Part shown: piece after piece, positions 34,792-43,961 of the stretch
How positions within the stretch are numbered: position 1 is the stretch's first letter
Layout: every line of letters begins with the position of its first letter
DNA from: an uncultured Collinsella sp.
Lineage (GTDB): Bacteria > Actinomycetota > Coriobacteriia > Coriobacteriales > Coriobacteriaceae
DNA length: 63,771 nucleotides
NCBI GenBank assembly: GCA_900555555.1
Contig: USLK01000006.1
Location: 1 to 63,771 of the forward strand
Direction of reading: 5' to 3'
The notes under the pieces: model-generated
The model's input: only the letters and a program-made list of their open reading frames with translations
The model's database searches: none
What the model was told of the DNA's origin: nothing
Program-made: the position numbers and the translations under genes

Positions 34792-36252
34792 GTGAGTAGC
34801 TGGGATGTTACGGGTACGATGGCCGCGCCCCAGGGGTCGCGGGACGATTCCGCGCTGTCGGTCTCGCAGGCCGTGTCGCTGGCCGCAAACGCCATCGATT
34901 CCGTTCCGCAGCTGACCGTTTTGGGCGAGGTCACGGGGTTTCGCGGTCCCAACGCCCGCAGCGGGCACTGCTATTTTCAGATCAAAGATGACAGCTCGGC
35001 GGTGGATTGCATCGTCTGGAAGGGCACGTACCTCAAGCGGACGTTCGACCTGCGTGATGGCTTGCAGGTGCAGTTTACCGGCAAGTTCGATTTGTACAAG
35101 CCAACCGGTCGCATGAGCTTCAAGGCAAGTTCGTTCAGTTTGGCCGGGGAGGGGCTTCTGAGGCAGCAGGTGGCGGAGCTTGCCGAGCGGCTTCGCCGCG
35201 AGGGCCTCATGGACCCTGCCCGCAAGCGCAAGATTCCGGTGTTCTGTACACGTGTTGCGGTGGTGACCTCGCTTTCCGGCGCCGTCATCGATGACGTCAA
35301 GCGCACTCTGAGGCGCCGCAACCCCTTGGTCGAGCTTATCTGCGTGGGTGCAAAGGTGCAGGGCGAGGGGGCCGAACGCGAGCTGATTCGCGGTTTGGAG
35401 CGCGCCGCGGCAATTGCGCCCGCACCCGACTGCATCCTGCTCGTCCGCGGCGGGGGCTCCTTCGAGGACCTTATGACCTTCAACGACGAGGCCCTTGCGC
35501 GCGCCGTCGCGGAATGCCCCGTTCCTGTGGTCACGGGCATCGGGCACGAGCCCGACACATCCATTTGCGATATGGTCGGCGATCGTCGCTGCTCCACCCC
35601 TACAGCCGCGGCCGAGTCCGTGGCCCCTGCGCTTTCCGAGCTTGTGGACGCGCTCGATGGCCGGGAGCGGAGGCTTTCGGCTTCGTTCGCATCCTCGCAG
35701 GAAAAGGCGGGCACCGCCCTTGCCGCATCCTCCCAGCGCATGGAGCTTGCCATGGCCTCCCGCCTCGATCGTCTGGCGGTGCAGCTCGGCAGCTACTCGT
35801 CGCGCCCCTGTCTGAGTGATCCCACATGGATGCTCGACCGTCGTCAAAACGAGTTGGCGCAAACCGTCGACCGGTTCCAGGTCGCATGCGCCCGTTCGCT
35901 CGAGTCTTTCAAGGGGCAGTGCGCTGCGTTCGGTCCCCGTCTGGCTGGCAGTACCTCGGGCTATGCCGTCAAGCGCCATCAGCTCGAGCTCGCGCGGTCG
36001 CAGCTGTCCCACATCGGAAAGGGGATTCTCGGCGAAGGTCAATCATCGCTCGCCCGTGCAGCCGCTTCCCTCGATGCCCTGTCACCGTTAAAAGTTCTGG
36101 CGCGCGGGTATTCGATTGCATATGACGGTACCGATGCGGTGGCGACATCGGTCGGGTCCTTCGCCCCGGGCGACGCCTTGCGGGTGCGCATGGCCGACGG
36201 TGATGTTATAGGTACGGTCTCGGCTGTCGCCCCGACGCCGATTTCGAAATAG
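34792..36252 (+). CDS. xseA: Exodeoxyribonuclease VII large subunit
   Basis: With XseB it degrades single-stranded DNA in both directions. The 486-residue protein has the N-terminal OB fold (LTVLGEVTGFRGPNARSGHC, YFQIKDD), and the catalytic domain with VVTSLSGAVIDDV, ILLVRGGGSFEDLMTFNDEA and VVTGIGHEPDTSICD. A long helical region follows, and the C-terminal ARGYSIAYDG closes it. GTG at 34792 is chosen: GGAAGGAG ends seven bases upstream. xseB follows 30 bp after the stop. Confidence 0.95.
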   Translation: MSSWDVTGTMAAPQGSRDDSALSVSQAVSLAANAIDSVPQLTVLGEVTGFRGPNARSGHCYFQIKDDSSAVDCIVWKGTYLKRTFDLRDGLQVQFTGKFDLYKPTGRMSFKASSFSLAGEGLLRQQVAELAERLRREGLMDPARKRKIPVFCTRVAVVTSLSGAVIDDVKRTLRRRNPLVELICVGAKVQGEGAERELIRGLERAAAIAPAPDCILLVRGGGSFEDLMTFNDEALARAVAECPVPVVTGIGHEPDTSICDMVGDRRCSTPTAAAESVAPALSELVDALDGRERRLSASFASSQEKAGTALAASSQRMELAMASRLDRLAVQLGSYSSRPCLSDPTWMLDRRQNELAQTVDRFQVACARSLESFKGQCAAFGPRLAGSTSGYAVKRHQLELARSQLSHIGKGILGEGQSSLARAAASLDALSPLKVLARGYSIAYDGTDAVATSVGSFAPGDALRVRMADGDVIGTVSAVAPTPISK

Positions 36253-36282
36253 GTGCGGCTGGTCCGCAAGAAGGAGGACGTT

Positions 36283-36552
36283 ATGTCTGATCGCAAGCCC
36301 GTGGAGGAGCTGTCGTACAAAGAGGCTTCCACCGAGCTCGAACTTATCATCAGGAGCCTGGAATCGGGGGATATGGAGCTCGAGGAATCGCTGGCGAGCT
36401 ATACGCGCGGCGTTGAGCTGCTCAAGAGTCTCCGCGCCCGTTTGTCCGATGCCGAGCAGAAGGTTTCGGTGCTGCTGGCGGACGTTGATGGCGAGGGCGA
36501 TGTCCTCGTTCCGGCAGAGGCCGCCGACAACTCCGATACGCTCCCGTTCTAA
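36283..36552 (+). CDS. xseB: Exodeoxyribonuclease VII small subunit
   Basis: The 89-residue helical protein has the XseB pattern: SYKEASTELELIIRSLESGD, ELEESLASYTRGVELLKSLR and LSDAEQKV. Its acidic tail is slightly longer than usual. GAAGGAGG lies before the ATG. It is co-transcribed with xseA and probably the HIT gene 18 bp downstream. Confidence 0.95.
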   Translation: MSDRKPVEELSYKEASTELELIIRSLESGDMELEESLASYTRGVELLKSLRARLSDAEQKVSVLLADVDGEGDVLVPAEAADNSDTLPF

Positions 36553-36570
36553 GCAATGAAAGGCCACCCC

Positions 36571-36906
36571 ATGTCCGACTGTATTTTCTGCAAGATCGCC
36601 AATCACGAGATTCCCGCCAGCGTGGTGTACGAAGACGACCTTGTCATCGCCTTCGACGATCTTAATCCCCAGGCTCCTGTCCACACGCTGGTCATCCCCA
36701 AGGAGCACTATCGCGACATTGCCGACGGCGTCCCGGCCCAAACCCTGGCCGCCATGACCCACGCCATCTCCGAGGTGGCCCGTATCAAGGGTCTCGATAA
36801 CGGGTTCCGCGTCATCTCCAACAAGGGTGCCGCCGCAGGTCAAACCGTCATGCATTTCCACATGCACGTCCTGGGTGGCAAGGAGCTGGGCGAGGGCCTG
36901 ATCTAG
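36571..36906 (+). CDS. HIT family nucleotide hydrolase (HinT-like)
   Basis: The 111-residue protein has CIFCKIANHEIPA at the N-terminus and the histidine triad MHFHMHVLGGK at the end, which is the HinT branch. HinT-type enzymes hydrolyse AMP-amidates such as AMP-lysine. The second ATG (36571) has GAAAGG upstream and starts the family consensus MSDCIFCKI; the ATG at 36556 does not. Confidence 0.92.
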   Translation: MSDCIFCKIANHEIPASVVYEDDLVIAFDDLNPQAPVHTLVIPKEHYRDIADGVPAQTLAAMTHAISEVARIKGLDNGFRVISNKGAAAGQTVMHFHMHVLGGKELGEGLI

Positions 36907-36992
36907 AAGCCGTTGGGAATGATGGGCCTTTAGGGTTATCATTCACATGTTGTCTATTGCGCGACATTATGCCGCATGTCAGAAGGAGTCCC

Positions 36993-38168
36993 ATGAACGT
37001 ACTTGTCGTCAACGCCGGCAGCTCTACGCTGAAGTACCAGCTCATCGATACCAAAACCCATAAGGTGTCCGCAAAGGGTTCTTGCGAGCGCGTCGGTTTC
37101 ACGGGCGGTACGTTCACCCACACCTGCAACGGCGAGCCCAAAGTCACCGATAATATCGAGTTCCCTGACCATAAGGTCGCTATCGAGGCCGTCCTCAACG
37201 ACCTTAACGCACACGAGGTGAAGATCGACGGCATCGGTCACCGTATCGTTCAGGGCGGTTGGTATTTCGGCGATTCCTCGCTGGTCGATGACGATGTGCT
37301 CGCCAAGATTCGAGAGGTGGCCCCCCTCGCCCCGCTGCACAACAACCCCGAGGCAAACGTTATCGAGTACTGCCTCGAGCAGTACCCCGAGCTGCCCAAC
37401 GTCACGGTGTACGACACCGCCTTCCATTTCAACATGCCCAAGGTGGCCAGCACCTATGCCCTGCCCAAGGATGTGTGCGATAAGCTGCACATCCGCAAGT
37501 ACGGTGCCCACGGTACCAGCTACCGCTATATCGCGCAGAAGGTCGCCGAGATGAACCCCAAGGCCCACAAGGTCGTCGTGTGCCATATCGGCTCCGGTGC
37601 CTCGCTGTGCGCCATCGAGGACGGTAAGTGCATGGACACCACCATGGGCCTCACGCCGCTCGACGGCATCATGATGGGCACGCGCTGCGGCTCCATCGAC
37701 CCGGCCACCGTGTGCTACCTCCAGCGCGAGGGCGGCTACACCTACGACGAGGTCGACGACATGATGAACAAGCAGTCCGGCCTCCTCGCCGTCTCCGGCA
37801 AGACCAACGATTGCCGTAACGTCGAGGAGCTCGCCGCCGGCGGTGATGAGGACGCCCAGCTCGCCTTCGACATGTTCGTGTACAAGATTGCCGCCAAGGC
37901 CGCCGAGATGGCAACTTCAATGTGCGGCATGGACACCCTGGTGTTCACCGCGGGCATCGGCGAGCATGCCCCCGCCGTCCGCGCCGGTGTCGCCGACCGC
38001 CTCGCCTGGATGGGCGTGAAGATGGACCATGCCAAGAACGCGCTGCGTGCCGAGGGCGCCTGGTGCCTGTCCACGGCCGATTCCCCGGTGAAGATCTACG
38101 TGATTCCCACCGATGAGGAATTCATGATCGCTTCCGACGTCGAGCGTATCGTTTCGGCTACCCGTTAG
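36993..38168 (+). CDS. ackA: Acetate kinase (first of two tandem copies)
   Basis: It converts acetyl phosphate plus ADP to acetate plus ATP, the energy-yielding end of acetate fermentation. The 391-residue product has NAGSSTLKYQL, GHRIVQGG (Arg91-type), the catalytic Asp in VYDTAFHF, the His in GAHGTSYRY, HIGSGASLCAIEDGK, and the C-terminal TAGIGEHAPAVR. AGAAGGAG precedes the ATG, which starts the consensus MNVLVVNAGSS. A second copy follows 108 bp later. A 103-bp stretch (37669-37771) is identical in both genes. Confidence 0.96.
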   Translation: MNVLVVNAGSSTLKYQLIDTKTHKVSAKGSCERVGFTGGTFTHTCNGEPKVTDNIEFPDHKVAIEAVLNDLNAHEVKIDGIGHRIVQGGWYFGDSSLVDDDVLAKIREVAPLAPLHNNPEANVIEYCLEQYPELPNVTVYDTAFHFNMPKVASTYALPKDVCDKLHIRKYGAHGTSYRYIAQKVAEMNPKAHKVVVCHIGSGASLCAIEDGKCMDTTMGLTPLDGIMMGTRCGSIDPATVCYLQREGGYTYDEVDDMMNKQSGLLAVSGKTNDCRNVEELAAGGDEDAQLAFDMFVYKIAAKAAEMATSMCGMDTLVFTAGIGEHAPAVRAGVADRLAWMGVKMDHAKNALRAEGAWCLSTADSPVKIYVIPTDEEFMIASDVERIVSATR

Positions 38169-38189
38169 TACCGCTCGCATTATTATTGC

Positions 38190-38227
38190 AATCCGCCCGA
38201 TGGCTTCACATTACTATCGGGCGGATT
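38190..38227 (+). terminator. Hairpin between the two acetate kinase genes
   Basis: A 12-bp perfect stem (38190-38201 with 38216-38227, 14-base loop). No T-run follows, so it may be a processing or stabilising element instead of a full terminator. Confidence 0.55.
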
Positions 38228-38276
38228 GTGTCTATGGAGGACTTCCGCCTCACTGTCAACTCGTATGAGGAGCACC

Positions 38277-39446
38277 ATGAACGTTTTGGTCATCAACGCC
38301 GGCAGCTCGAGCCTGAAGTATCAGCTGCTCGATCCCGATACGCATGAGATCTTCGCCAAGGGCAACTGCGAGCGCATCGGTATGGACCGTGGCATCTTCG
38401 GCCACTCCGAGGGAGGGGACAAGGTGTCGTCCGATGCCCTCTTCCCCGATCATCGTCACGCTATCAGGCTCGTGCTCAAAACGATCGCCGATGCCGGCCT
38501 TGCAATCGATGCCATCGGGCACCGTATCGTGCAGGGGGGCTGGTACTTCGATGACTCGGCGCTCGTGACCGATGAGGTTATGGATAAGATCTACGAGGTG
38601 GCGCCGCTGGCACCTCTGCACAACAACGCCGAAGCCAGCGTTATCGAGTACTGCCGCGAGCAGTTCCCCGATGTGCCCAACGTGGCGGTGTTCGACACCT
38701 CGTTCCATATGAGCATGCCCGATGTGGCTTCGACCTATGCACTCCCCAAAAAGGTCCGCGATAAGTATCACGTGCGCAAGTACGGTGCGCATGGAACAAG
38801 CCATCGATATGAGTGGATGTGCGCCAAGGAGCTTTTGGGCGAGAGCTGCCATAGGCTGCTTTCCTGCCATCTGGGTAACGGAAGCTCGCTGTGCGCGATC
38901 GAGGACGGCGTGTGCCGCGATACCACGATGGGCCTCACCCCGCTCGACGGTCTCATGATGGGCACGCGCTGCGGCTCCATCGACCCGGCCACCGTGTGCT
39001 ACCTCCAGCGCGAGGGCGGCTACACCTACGACGAGGTCGACGACATGATGAACAAACAGTCCGGCCTCCTCGCAGTTTCGCAGATCTCCAGCGATGCACG
39101 CGATATCCGTGCCGGCGCCGATGCCGGCGATGAGAACTGCCTGCTTGCGTTCGATATGTTCGCCTACAAGGCCATACAGCAGGCCGCTGCCATGATAGCG
39201 TCCATGGCGGGTGTCGATACGATCACCTTCACGGCGGGCATCGGCGAGAACGATTGGTCGATTCGCCGTGCTTTCTGCCAGTGCTTCGAGTGGCTCGGCG
39301 TCCGCATCGACGATGAGCGCAACCGTCATGCCGTGGGCAACGGTCCCCAGGTTATTTCCGCCGCCGGTTCCGCGGTAACCGTTATGGTGATCCCCACCGA
39401 CGAGGAGTTCATGATCGCTTTGGATGTTCAGCGCCTCGTTGCCTAG
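38277..39446 (+). CDS. ackA: Acetate kinase (second of two tandem copies)
   Basis: The 389-residue paralogue keeps all catalytic motifs (NAGSSSLKYQL, GHRIVQGGWYF, VFDTSFHM, GAHGTSHRY, HLGNGSSLCAIEDG, TAGIGENDWSIR), so it should be active. Differences are spread over the gene except for the identical tract (38953-39055). The two copies may differ in expression or acyl preference (acetate versus propionate), which is inference. GAGGAG precedes the ATG. The convergent pta gene encodes the partner enzyme. Confidence 0.94.
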   Translation: MNVLVINAGSSSLKYQLLDPDTHEIFAKGNCERIGMDRGIFGHSEGGDKVSSDALFPDHRHAIRLVLKTIADAGLAIDAIGHRIVQGGWYFDDSALVTDEVMDKIYEVAPLAPLHNNAEASVIEYCREQFPDVPNVAVFDTSFHMSMPDVASTYALPKKVRDKYHVRKYGAHGTSHRYEWMCAKELLGESCHRLLSCHLGNGSSLCAIEDGVCRDTTMGLTPLDGLMMGTRCGSIDPATVCYLQREGGYTYDEVDDMMNKQSGLLAVSQISSDARDIRAGADAGDENCLLAFDMFAYKAIQQAAAMIASMAGVDTITFTAGIGENDWSIRRAFCQCFEWLGVRIDDERNRHAVGNGPQVISAAGSAVTVMVIPTDEEFMIALDVQRLVA

Positions 39447-39464
39447 CATTTTGCCCGATGAAAA

Positions 39465-39495
39465 AGGCTCGCACCCTTGGGATGCGAGCCTATTT
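39465..39495. terminator. Bidirectional terminator between ackA and pta
   Basis: A 9-bp stem (39465-39473 with 39483-39491) with AAAAA on the left and ATTTG on the right, between convergent genes. Confidence 0.8.
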
Positions 39496-39521
39496 GCTTA
39501 ACGAGCGCTATGAGCGGGTCT

Positions 39522-40499
39522 TTAGCTCATCTGCGCCTGTACGGCGGTGATGGCGACAACGCCCACGATGTCCTCGGCGGAGCACCCGCGGGACAAGTCG
39601 TTGACCGGTTTGGCGATGCCCTGGAGAATCGGGCCGTACGCTTCGGCGCCGGCGAAGCGCTGCACGAGCTTGTAGCCGATGTTGCCGGCCTCGAGATCGG
39701 GGAACACCAGGACGTTTGCCTTGCCGGCGACCGGTGAACCCGGTGCCTTGAGCTGGGCCACGGTGGGAACGATAGCCGCATCGAGCTGCAGGTCGCCATC
39801 GATGTGGAGCTCGGGAGCCTTCTCCTTGCAGAACGCAACGGCCTCCTGGACCTTCTTGGCGACCTCTCCGCCGGCGGAACCCATGGTGGAGTAGGAGAGC
39901 ATGGCCACGTGCGGCTCCGCGCCGCCCATGAAGGTCTGCCAGGAATGGGCGGAGGCGATGGCGATCTCGGAGAGCTCATCGGAGGTGGGGGCGATGTTCA
40001 GGCCGCAGTCGGCGAAGATGAGCGTGCCGTCGGTGCCGAACTGCGGCGTGTCGGTGCACATGATGAAGAACGCGGAAACCAGCTTGGTACCCGGTGCGGT
40101 TTTGAGGATCTGAAGTGCCGGACGAAGGGTGTCGGCGGTGGAGTGGCAGGCGCCGGATACCAGGCCGTCGGCATCGCCCATCTTAACCATCATGGTGCCG
40201 TAGTAGGTGGCATCGTTCATCTGCGCGCGCGCCTGCTCGATGGTGACGCCCTTCTTGGCGCGGAGCTCTGCGAACTTTTGCGCGTACTCCTCGTGCTTGG
40301 GGCCGTTCTTGGGATCGATGACGGTGACGCCCGGAACATCGATCTTCTCGGGATCACCGAGAATCACCAGGTCGGCGAGGTTCTCCTCAACAATGATGCG
40401 GGCCGCGTCGATGGTGCGCTGGTCTTCGCCCTCGGGAAGGACGACCGTTTTCTTGTCTGCTTTTGCAGCGTCCTTCATGCGGTTCAGAAAATCGCTCAT
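39522..40499 (-). CDS. pta: Phosphate acetyltransferase
   Basis: It converts acetyl-CoA and phosphate to acetyl phosphate for the neighbouring acetate kinases. The 325-residue class I enzyme starts at the conserved N-terminus (MSDFLNRMKDAAKADKKT) and has VLPEGEDQRTIDAA, GDADGLVSGACHSTADT, MLSYSTMGSA and the C-terminal PVNDLSRGCSAEDIVGVVAI. ATG 40499 has GAGGAGAG upstream. It is monocistronic and convergent with ackA. Confidence 0.95.
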   Translation of the reverse strand: MSDFLNRMKDAAKADKKTVVLPEGEDQRTIDAARIIVEENLADLVILGDPEKIDVPGVTVIDPKNGPKHEEYAQKFAELRAKKGVTIEQARAQMNDATYYGTMMVKMGDADGLVSGACHSTADTLRPALQILKTAPGTKLVSAFFIMCTDTPQFGTDGTLIFADCGLNIAPTSDELSEIAIASAHSWQTFMGGAEPHVAMLSYSTMGSAGGEVAKKVQEAVAFCKEKAPELHIDGDLQLDAAIVPTVAQLKAPGSPVAGKANVLVFPDLEAGNIGYKLVQRFAGAEAYGPILQGIAKPVNDLSRGCSAEDIVGVVAITAVQAQMS

Positions 40500-40586
40500 G
40501 GCTCTCCTCGAACTCAATGCCCACCGCGTAGCCAATGCGTGATGAGCTCATTTAGTGTTACACGAGTAATTATAGGCTCCTACCGC

Positions 40587-40592
40587 TATAAT
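40587..40592 (+). promoter_or_regulatory. -10 element of the glf operon
   Basis: A perfect TATAAT, 49 bp before the glf start, in the pta/glf divergent region. No good -35 is seen at 17 bp, so an activator or extended -10 is possible. Confidence 0.4.
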
Positions 40593-40640
40593 CACTCTGA
40601 TATATTCGAGCGCAATGATCGCCTACTTATAGGAGCTGTC

Positions 40641-41843
40641 ATGCAAGTACATTCCGGCCTTCCGCAGGACTTCAATCCCGAGCTCTACGACATGATCGTT
40701 GTGGGGGCGGGTTACGCCGGCGCCGTATGCGCCCGCCGTCTTGCCGAGACCGTGGGCTTCCGTGTCGCCGTGCTGGAGCGTCGCGATCACATTGCGGGCA
40801 ATGCGTACGATTATTATGACGAGGATGGCATCCTGGTCCATATGTACGGCCCCCATATCTACCATACGTTCAACGAGCGCGTGCACACGTTCCTTTCCCG
40901 CTTTACCGAGTGGACCGATTATCAGCACAAGGTGCTCGCCAACGTCCACGGCACCCTCATGCCCGTGCCCTTCAACCACACGAGCCTCAAGCTCGCATTT
41001 GGCGAGGAGCGCGGCGAGCAGCTGTACCAAAAGCTCGTCGACACCTTCGGCAAGGATAAGAAGGTCCCGATCATGGAGCTTCGCCAGAAAAACGACCCCG
41101 ACCTGGCCGAGGTCGCCGATTACGTGTACGAGAACGTTTTCCTGCATTACACCATGAAGCAGTGGGGGCAGACGCCCGATGAGATCGATCCCTCGGTGAC
41201 CGCCCGCGTACCGGTCTTCGTCGGCGACGACGACCGCTATTTCCCGCAGGCCCCGTTCCAGGGCATGCCTGCCGACGGTTACACCGAGCTGTTCGAGAAT
41301 ATGCTCGACCACGATTGCATCGATGTCTTCTGCGATGTCGATGCGCGCGACATCATCGATCTGGATGAGACCACGGTGAGCGTTTGCGGCAAGGTGTATG
41401 GGGGAGAGGTCGTCTACACCGGTCCGCTCGACGAGCTGTTCGATCTCGATCTGGGTGCCCTTCCGTACCGCACGCTCGACATGGAGTTCGAGACGCATGA
41501 TATCGACCAGTTCCAGCCGGTCGGCACGGTTAACTACACGGTTTCGGAGGACTTCACGCGTATTACCGAGTTCAAGAACATGACCGGTCAGGTCGTTCCC
41601 GGCAAGACCACCATCATGAAAGAATTCTCCAAGGCCTACGAGCCCGGTAGCGGTCAGACCCCGTACTATGCCATCTTGAGCGACGAGAACCGCAAACTTT
41701 ACGAGCGCTATCTCGATCGTGTGGCAAACATCACGAACTTCCATCCCGTTGGCCGCCTCGCCGAGTATCGCTATTACGACATGGATGCCGTTACCGCCTC
41801 CGCGCTCAACCTTTCCGATGAGATTATTTCCTGCCACGCATAA
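40641..41843 (+). CDS. glf: UDP-galactopyranose mutase
   Basis: It interconverts UDP-galactopyranose and UDP-galactofuranose with reduced FAD, supplying galactofuranose for surface glycans. The 400-residue flavoprotein has the FAD motif IVVGAGYAGAVCARRLAE, then AGNAYDYYDEDG and YGPHIYHTFN, the flavin-contact region VPFNHTSL, and the C-terminal NITNFHPVGRLAEYRYYDMD. AGGAG precedes ATG 40641; the long upstream opening of the frame is antisense to pta and not used. A glycosyltransferase gene follows 14 bp later. Confidence 0.95.
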   Translation: MQVHSGLPQDFNPELYDMIVVGAGYAGAVCARRLAETVGFRVAVLERRDHIAGNAYDYYDEDGILVHMYGPHIYHTFNERVHTFLSRFTEWTDYQHKVLANVHGTLMPVPFNHTSLKLAFGEERGEQLYQKLVDTFGKDKKVPIMELRQKNDPDLAEVADYVYENVFLHYTMKQWGQTPDEIDPSVTARVPVFVGDDDRYFPQAPFQGMPADGYTELFENMLDHDCIDVFCDVDARDIIDLDETTVSVCGKVYGGEVVYTGPLDELFDLDLGALPYRTLDMEFETHDIDQFQPVGTVNYTVSEDFTRITEFKNMTGQVVPGKTTIMKEFSKAYEPGSGQTPYYAILSDENRKLYERYLDRVANITNFHPVGRLAEYRYYDMDAVTASALNLSDEIISCHA

Positions 41844-41857
41844 CAGGTGATTTAGGT

Positions 41858-42931
41858 ATGACGACCCAAGCAACGACGACCAAGGCTCTGGACACCGGCG
41901 CCCACAAGGTGATTACGTTCGGTATTCCAAGCTACAACGCCGCTGCCGATATGGACCACTGCATCTCCTCGATTCTCGAGGGCTCCCATTGCGCCTCCGA
42001 TGTCGAGATCATCATCGTGGATGACGGCTCCCAAGATGAGACGCCTCAGAAGGCGGATGATTGGGAGGCTCGCTATCCCGGCATCGTCCGTGCTGTTCAT
42101 CAGGAGAACGGCGGGCATGGCATGGCTGTGCTGGCCGGTCTTCGCGAGGCCCGGGGCACCTATTATAAAGTGGTTGACTCCGATGACTGGCTGGATGCGA
42201 CCGCCCTTGCGACCATGCTGTCGATTCTGCGTGGCTTTGAGGAGCGCGACACTCGGGTTGACCTTTTCATCTCAAATTATGTATACGAAAAGGTCTATGA
42301 GGGAACGCGCACCGGCATCAACTACAAGATGGCCCTTCCGCGTAAGCGGATCTTCACATGGGACGAGATCGGTCGCTTCCGCCCCGATCAGAATCTCCTG
42401 ATGCATTCCCTTTGCTATCGTACGGATGTCCTGCGTTCGCATGATCTGCCCATGCCGCCGCATACATTCTATGTGGATAACATCTACGCATATGTGCCTT
42501 TGCCGCACTGCCAGACCATGTATTACGCCGATATCGACCTGTATCGATATTTCATCGGCCGCGAGGGGCAGAGCGTGAACGAGAAGACCATGATCGGCCG
42601 CCTCGATCAGCAGTACCGCATCACGCGCATCATGATGAAGGCCTACCACCTGTATGAGGACGTGAAACAGCCAAAGCTTCGTTCCTACATGATGGGCTAT
42701 TTCACCATGATGATGGCCATCTGCTCCGTATTTACGAAGCTGTCCGATAAACCCGGTGTCGATCGGGACCTCAAGGAGCTTTGGGCGGAGCTCAAGGCGT
42801 ATGACGAGCGGATGTATCGCCATGCCCGCCATGGACTGATCGGTTCGGGTACCAATCTGCCCGGCAAGATCGGGGAAAAGACCACGATCGGGTTGTACCA
42901 TCTGGCCGGTAAGATCTTTAGGTTCAACTAA
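41858..42931 (+). CDS. Family 2 glycosyltransferase
   Basis: The 357-residue protein has a GT-A domain at the N-terminus: TFGIPSYNAAADMDHCISSI, EIIIVDDGSQDETP and the metal-binding VVDSDDWLDA. A helical C-terminal half follows, with no clear membrane segment. In the glf operon it is likely to transfer galactofuranose or another sugar in wall polysaccharide assembly; the acceptor is unknown. A terminator ends the operon. Confidence 0.9.
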   Translation: MTTQATTTKALDTGAHKVITFGIPSYNAAADMDHCISSILEGSHCASDVEIIIVDDGSQDETPQKADDWEARYPGIVRAVHQENGGHGMAVLAGLREARGTYYKVVDSDDWLDATALATMLSILRGFEERDTRVDLFISNYVYEKVYEGTRTGINYKMALPRKRIFTWDEIGRFRPDQNLLMHSLCYRTDVLRSHDLPMPPHTFYVDNIYAYVPLPHCQTMYYADIDLYRYFIGREGQSVNEKTMIGRLDQQYRITRIMMKAYHLYEDVKQPKLRSYMMGYFTMMMAICSVFTKLSDKPGVDRDLKELWAELKAYDERMYRHARHGLIGSGTNLPGKIGEKTTIGLYHLAGKIFRFN

Positions 42932-42964
42932 AAAGCGGAGGGCCTGAAAAACCCTCCGCTTTTT
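42931..42964. terminator. Terminator of the glf operon
   Basis: A 12-bp stem (42931-42942 with 42952-42963) with flanking A and T runs. Its right end touches the stop codon of the convergent P1 peptidase gene. Confidence 0.9.
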
Positions 42965-43952
42965 ACTGGCCTATAAATCCCGGAACACCATGTGATGCCG
43001 ATGCGTGCCTGCAGGCCGATGCGATTGCATCCTCGAGGGCTCTTGTCGCCATCAGTCCGAGCAGGTCGAGCTGGTCGGACGGGCACTCGACTGCACCGGA
43101 TGCAAGCGCGTAGATGGTATCCCCGTCGTTTGTGGTATGCGTTGGGCGGATAGTGTGCGCGTACGCGTCCGCAGCCATCTGCGAAATCTTGGTAGCTTGG
43201 GCTTTGCTGAGCTTTGCGTTGGTGACGATGCAGGAGATGGTCGTGTTGGTTCGCGAGAGCGGCATGGCGATATCGTTTGCCACGGCAAGCACCGCGTCTT
43301 CCATATCGATGATTTCCAAGCTATCCGCCGCCGCCCGCATGCCGGCAAGGGGCATGGAGGTGCGGGGGTCGATCACGTTGCCGCACGCGTTGACCGCAGC
43401 CAGGGCTCCGACCCGCAGCGCACCGAGCGCGTACGCCGATGTTCCCAGGCCGCCTTTCATCGCTCGTTCCATTCCGGCGAGCTTGCCGACGGTGGCGCCG
43501 CATCCCGCCCCATGGTTTCCCTGCAAGAGCGGCATTTGCGGGCCATCGAGAGCGTCTCGTACGGCATGGGCGCCGGCCGCGATGTCGGGGCGGGCGTTCG
43601 GGTCGCCGAAGGCGAGGTCGAAGATACAGCTTGAGCACACGATGGGGACGACGGTCGGCCCCACATTGAGGCCGATGCCCCTTGCTTCAAGCTCGCGGGC
43701 GGCTCCGGAAGCCGCCTCAAGGCCGAAGGCCGAGCCGCCGCTTAAGATCACGGCATGAACCCGGTCGACTGTGTTTTCTGGTTTGAGCAGGTCTGTTTCG
43801 CGAGATGCGGGAGCTCCGCCACGCACGTCCACGCCTCCGATGGCCCCTTGCGGCGCCACGATCGCCGTGCATCCCGTTCCGCCCGCCTCATCGGTCCAGT
43901 TGCCAAAGGCGAAACCCGGTATATCGGTAAGGTCGATAGATGTAAGGTGCAT
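42963..43952 (-). CDS. P1 family peptidase (DmpA/aminopeptidase, S58 type)
   Basis: The 329-residue protein matches the N-terminal-nucleophile peptidases related to DmpA: TDIPGFAFGNWTDEAGGTGC, VHAVILSGGSAFGLEAASGA, GAGCGATVGK, and the processing-site region NTTISCIVTNAKLSK. Such proteins split themselves and then cut N-terminal or D-amino-acid peptides. The substrate is unknown. It is last in a tight operon after maf (9 bp gap) and the DJ-1 gene. Confidence 0.88.
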   Translation of the reverse strand: MHLTSIDLTDIPGFAFGNWTDEAGGTGCTAIVAPQGAIGGVDVRGGAPASRETDLLKPENTVDRVHAVILSGGSAFGLEAASGAARELEARGIGLNVGPTVVPIVCSSCIFDLAFGDPNARPDIAAGAHAVRDALDGPQMPLLQGNHGAGCGATVGKLAGMERAMKGGLGTSAYALGALRVGALAAVNACGNVIDPRTSMPLAGMRAAADSLEIIDMEDAVLAVANDIAMPLSRTNTTISCIVTNAKLSKAQATKISQMAADAYAHTIRPTHTTNDGDTIYALASGAVECPSDQLDLLGLMATRALEDAIASACRHASASHGVPGFIGQ

Positions 43953-43961
43953 GCGTGGGCC

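Noticed and set aside
39804..40640. Upstream extension of the glf reading frame
   Set aside because: It lies antisense to pta, and the conserved glf N-terminus starts at 40641 after AGGAG.
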